This document shows, piece by piece, positions 62,433 through 64,000 of a stretch of DNA of 64,000 nucleotides; the stretch's first letter is position 1, and every line of letters begins with the position of its first letter. Made by a program: the position numbers and the translations under genes. The stretch spans positions 310,001 through 374,000 of the forward strand of contig JANSWU010000003.1 of assembly GCA_024743315.1 (NCBI GenBank). Direction: 5' to 3'. The notes under the pieces were generated by a model, which saw nothing but the letters and a program-made list of their open reading frames with translations, did no database searches and was not told the DNA's origin. This DNA comes from Hyphomonadaceae bacterium (GTDB taxonomy: Bacteria; Pseudomonadota; Alphaproteobacteria; Caulobacterales; Hyphomonadaceae).

Positions 62433-62936
62433 ATGAAACACCTTGCTATTGCCTGTAGCGTTATCGCCTTGTCTGCATGCTCTACAATCACAAGAGGAAC
62501 TACAGAGGCCTTTAGTGTTGAAACAGACCCTCCAGGGGCTAAGGTGACCACCAGCCTTGGAACAATGTGTGAGCCCACACCTTGTGTCATTCCTAAGGTA
62601 AGTCGAGAAGCTGACTTCACCGTCACCATCGAACTTGAAGGCTACGAAACAACCACGCACAACGTAACCCATCAGACTGCTGGAGCCGGTGCTGCTGGCA
62701 TGGCTGGTAATGTCATCCTTGGCGGTGGACTTGGAGCAATCGTCGACGCCAACACTGGGGCCACGCAAGAGCTCGTCCCTAACCCGTTGGTGGTTAAACT
62801 GAAGGCCATCGATTCCGACGATGCTGAAGAGGCCGATGATCGCTTCCAAACAGCCAAAGACCAATGCTCGGAACTTGGTTTTGAAGAGGGCTCAGAGAAA
62901 TTCGCAGACTGCGTCATGCAGATGTCGGTGTCGTAG
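62433..62936 (+). CDS. PEGA-like lipoprotein
   Basis: A 167-residue protein; ATG 62433 follows CGGGGCACC and gives a lipoprotein signal (LAIACSVIALSAC, Cys16). The mature part starts STITRGTTEAFSVETDPPGA, with 'V.T.P.GA.V' and ADFTVTIELEGYETTTHNVT following, the PEGA-domain pattern of surface beta-sandwiches. A Gly-rich hydrophobic stretch (GAAGMAGNVILGGGLGAIVD) comes next, as in a widespread proteobacterial lipoprotein group. The C-terminus is acidic with two Cys. Surface or periplasmic anchoring is likely; no enzymatic role is suggested. Confidence 0.7.
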   Translation: MKHLAIACSVIALSACSTITRGTTEAFSVETDPPGAKVTTSLGTMCEPTPCVIPKVSREADFTVTIELEGYETTTHNVTHQTAGAGAAGMAGNVILGGGLGAIVDANTGATQELVPNPLVVKLKAIDSDDAEEADDRFQTAKDQCSELGFEEGSEKFADCVMQMSVS

Positions 62937-63270
62937 AAGGCGAAGTGCTTCGGGGTGAATTGAGCACAACAAAAAAACAGTAGACTAGACGAACAAGCCA
63001 GAACCAAAGCAAGCCGGTGGACACCCTAGCGCCCGCCCGCCTCAGTCTTTAGGAGACCTTCAGGTTTCCCCGTGGTTGCTGGCAATCCAGCAGCACACCT
63101 CTTTAAGGACGTCACACACACGTCACACATTGGAGCCTGAGGGTGGCTTAGGGTAGCCTTAAGCTATTCTGAGGAAATCTCGGGGGTATACGGGGGAAAC
63201 CGGCCGTGATCTGTTACAAATGAGGTGGTCAGATTTTTCTGCCAAAATCCAAGCCTACACCAAACTTGTT
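62937..63270. other. Intergenic stretch at the right end of the low-GC region
   Basis: No gene is supported. It contains CTTTAGG and CCTTAAG words (63049 and 63157), the paired GTGTGACG boxes (63110-63129) and a CCGTGATCTGTTACA word at 63204-63218 that echoes the acc terminator loop. Confidence 0.4.
63110..63129. repeat. Paired GTGTGACG boxes, right end, inverted
   Basis: CGTCACACACACGTCACACA; its complement reads GTGTGACG twice with 11-base period, opposite to 58441-58460. Confidence 0.6.
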
Positions 63271-63951
63271 TTACAATGCGGCCACTTGAGCCATGAGGGT
63301 TTGCTTGCTGGCATCGAGCTTCGCTGGGTTGGTCTTAGCAGAGCATGCAGCTGCGCTTTTAGCTCCCACGAAGTATGCGATCCGCTCGGCGTTGGCCCCA
63401 CTCGGATGCGGCAGCCCAAACAACGCTCGATCTCTGCGCACCAAGCCCAAATTGACGGCGTATTCCAAGACCTCGATAGCTGGACGCCCTAGAGGCAACC
63501 AAAGCGCATCTTGAAGCTCATGGAACTCCTTGAAGAAATAGCTCTCCACGAACTCTGTGAGCAGCCTTGTACGTAATATCTTCGGGTTTCCACTGTAGTT
63601 CTTATGGTTCACAAACACGGGGTAGCGGAGAACGGACGTATAGTGGATTTGCTTCTGACCTGGTTCAAACATCGCCGCCGCAGACGGCATTCCAACTCTC
63701 TCAGGGAGTCCTATGGCATCTATCAACCTCAATAAGTTGCTACGCATAGCCCCTCCAAAACTCGCGTGACGTTTGGCAGCCTCTGAGGCAGTCTCCCAGT
63801 TGTCTCCGTTGATCAACCTTCTACGCATCTCTTGAATCGCAAGCTCAGCCTGCGTTCGCCCGGGTGTCAGCCCAACAATCGCCAAGCGCGCTCCCTGCTG
63901 AATAAAGTCGAAAGGCGCCCACTCGACGCTGAGGTCCCCCTCAACAGCCAT
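63271..63951 (-). CDS. Uracil-DNA-glycosylase-superfamily-like protein
   Basis: A 226-residue protein read from ATG 63951; the frame stays open to the window edge, so the start could lie further right. GARLAIVGLTPGRTQAELAI resembles the first UDG motif (G-x-x-P-G) and LFGLPHPSGANAERIAYF the second (H-P-S-x-x-N/A), placed about 160 residues apart in the right order. No water-activating Asp can be identified with certainty, so it may be a UDG-like protein with another role. Lower GC than the core genes suggests it is part of the accessory DNA. Confidence 0.55.
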   Translation of the reverse strand: MAVEGDLSVEWAPFDFIQQGARLAIVGLTPGRTQAELAIQEMRRRLINGDNWETASEAAKRHASFGGAMRSNLLRLIDAIGLPERVGMPSAAAMFEPGQKQIHYTSVLRYPVFVNHKNYSGNPKILRTRLLTEFVESYFFKEFHELQDALWLPLGRPAIEVLEYAVNLGLVRRDRALFGLPHPSGANAERIAYFVGAKSAAACSAKTNPAKLDASKQTLMAQVAAL

Positions 63952-64000
63952 CTCTAATTCTGGTCGGTGCCCCTTGAGGCCCCCTAGGGTTTCGAGCGTT

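Noticed and set aside
1..64000. tRNA, rRNA genes or CRISPR array
   Set aside because: No cloverleaf with conserved TTCGA-type arms, no rRNA words and no regularly spaced direct repeats were found by eye; a covariance-model scan would be decisive.

Overview
The window looks like chromosomal DNA of an aerobic, Gram-negative alphaproteobacterium, most likely a marine, Hyphomonadaceae/Maricaulales-like organism. This is inference. It rests on moderately high GC, TonB-dependent receptors beside sulfatases, an ImuA-ImuB-DnaE2 mutasome under a GTTC-N7-GTTC (alphaproteobacterial) LexA box, and the aroQ-accB-accC gene order. No rRNA, tRNA, CRISPR array or complete transposon was seen.

Layout. 1-603: the end of an LVIVD/beta-propeller-like protein. 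0.8-4.5 kb: a tight set of a GT4 glycosyltransferase, a methyltransferase and an alpha/alpha-toroid ('prenyltransferase-like') protein, with a convergent second methyltransferase; product unknown. 4.6-16.2 kb: GST, two formylglycine-type sulfatases, a TetR regulator, two RNase Z-like or DUF1330-like proteins, a two-domain DsbA/HCCA-isomerase protein and a large TonB receptor, which reads as an organosulfate or aromatic utilisation locus. 16.8-19.9 kb: a class III nucleotide cyclase with altered specificity residues, a Crp/Fnr regulator and a membrane protein, with a CRP-like site upstream. 19.97-23.0 kb: a cobalamin riboswitch controlling btuB and a BtuF-like lipoprotein. 23-30 kb: a six-gene leftward operon (Gfo/Idh/MocA oxidoreductase, two TIM-barrel isomerase-like proteins, MFS importer, GMC dehydrogenase and its small Tat subunit) that fits the 3-keto-glycoside route of sugar breakdown. 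Two perfect LacI-type palindromes lie between it and a divergent SMP-30 lactonase and an L-lactate-dehydrogenase-like flavoprotein.

32.3-39.1 kb: an SBF-type transporter, an SDR, a small protein and an RND efflux pair. 39.1-45.1 kb: the SOS mutasome (imuA-imuB-dnaE2), bracketed by two related hairpin-pair (BIME-like) elements carrying a perfect 29-nt inverted repeat, plus a third REP-type element. 45.1-58.4 kb: housekeeping and transport genes: an AHL-lactonase-like lipoprotein, acyl-CoA dehydrogenase, ThiO, a Fur-box-associated ferric iron ABC transporter (FbpABC-like), an M48 protease, a DsbA-like oxidoreductase, ThiG/ThiS, AroQ and AccB/AccC, closed by a terminator.

58.4-64 kb differs: apparently lower GC, mostly unrecognised secreted or lipid-anchored proteins, long non-coding stretches and att-like repeats (a CCGTGAT..TGTTACA motif in direct orientation outside, paired GTGTGACG boxes in inverted orientation inside). 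I read it as a small, possibly decayed integrative element or island. It is the least explained part of the window, and a uracil-DNA-glycosylase-like gene follows it at the right edge.
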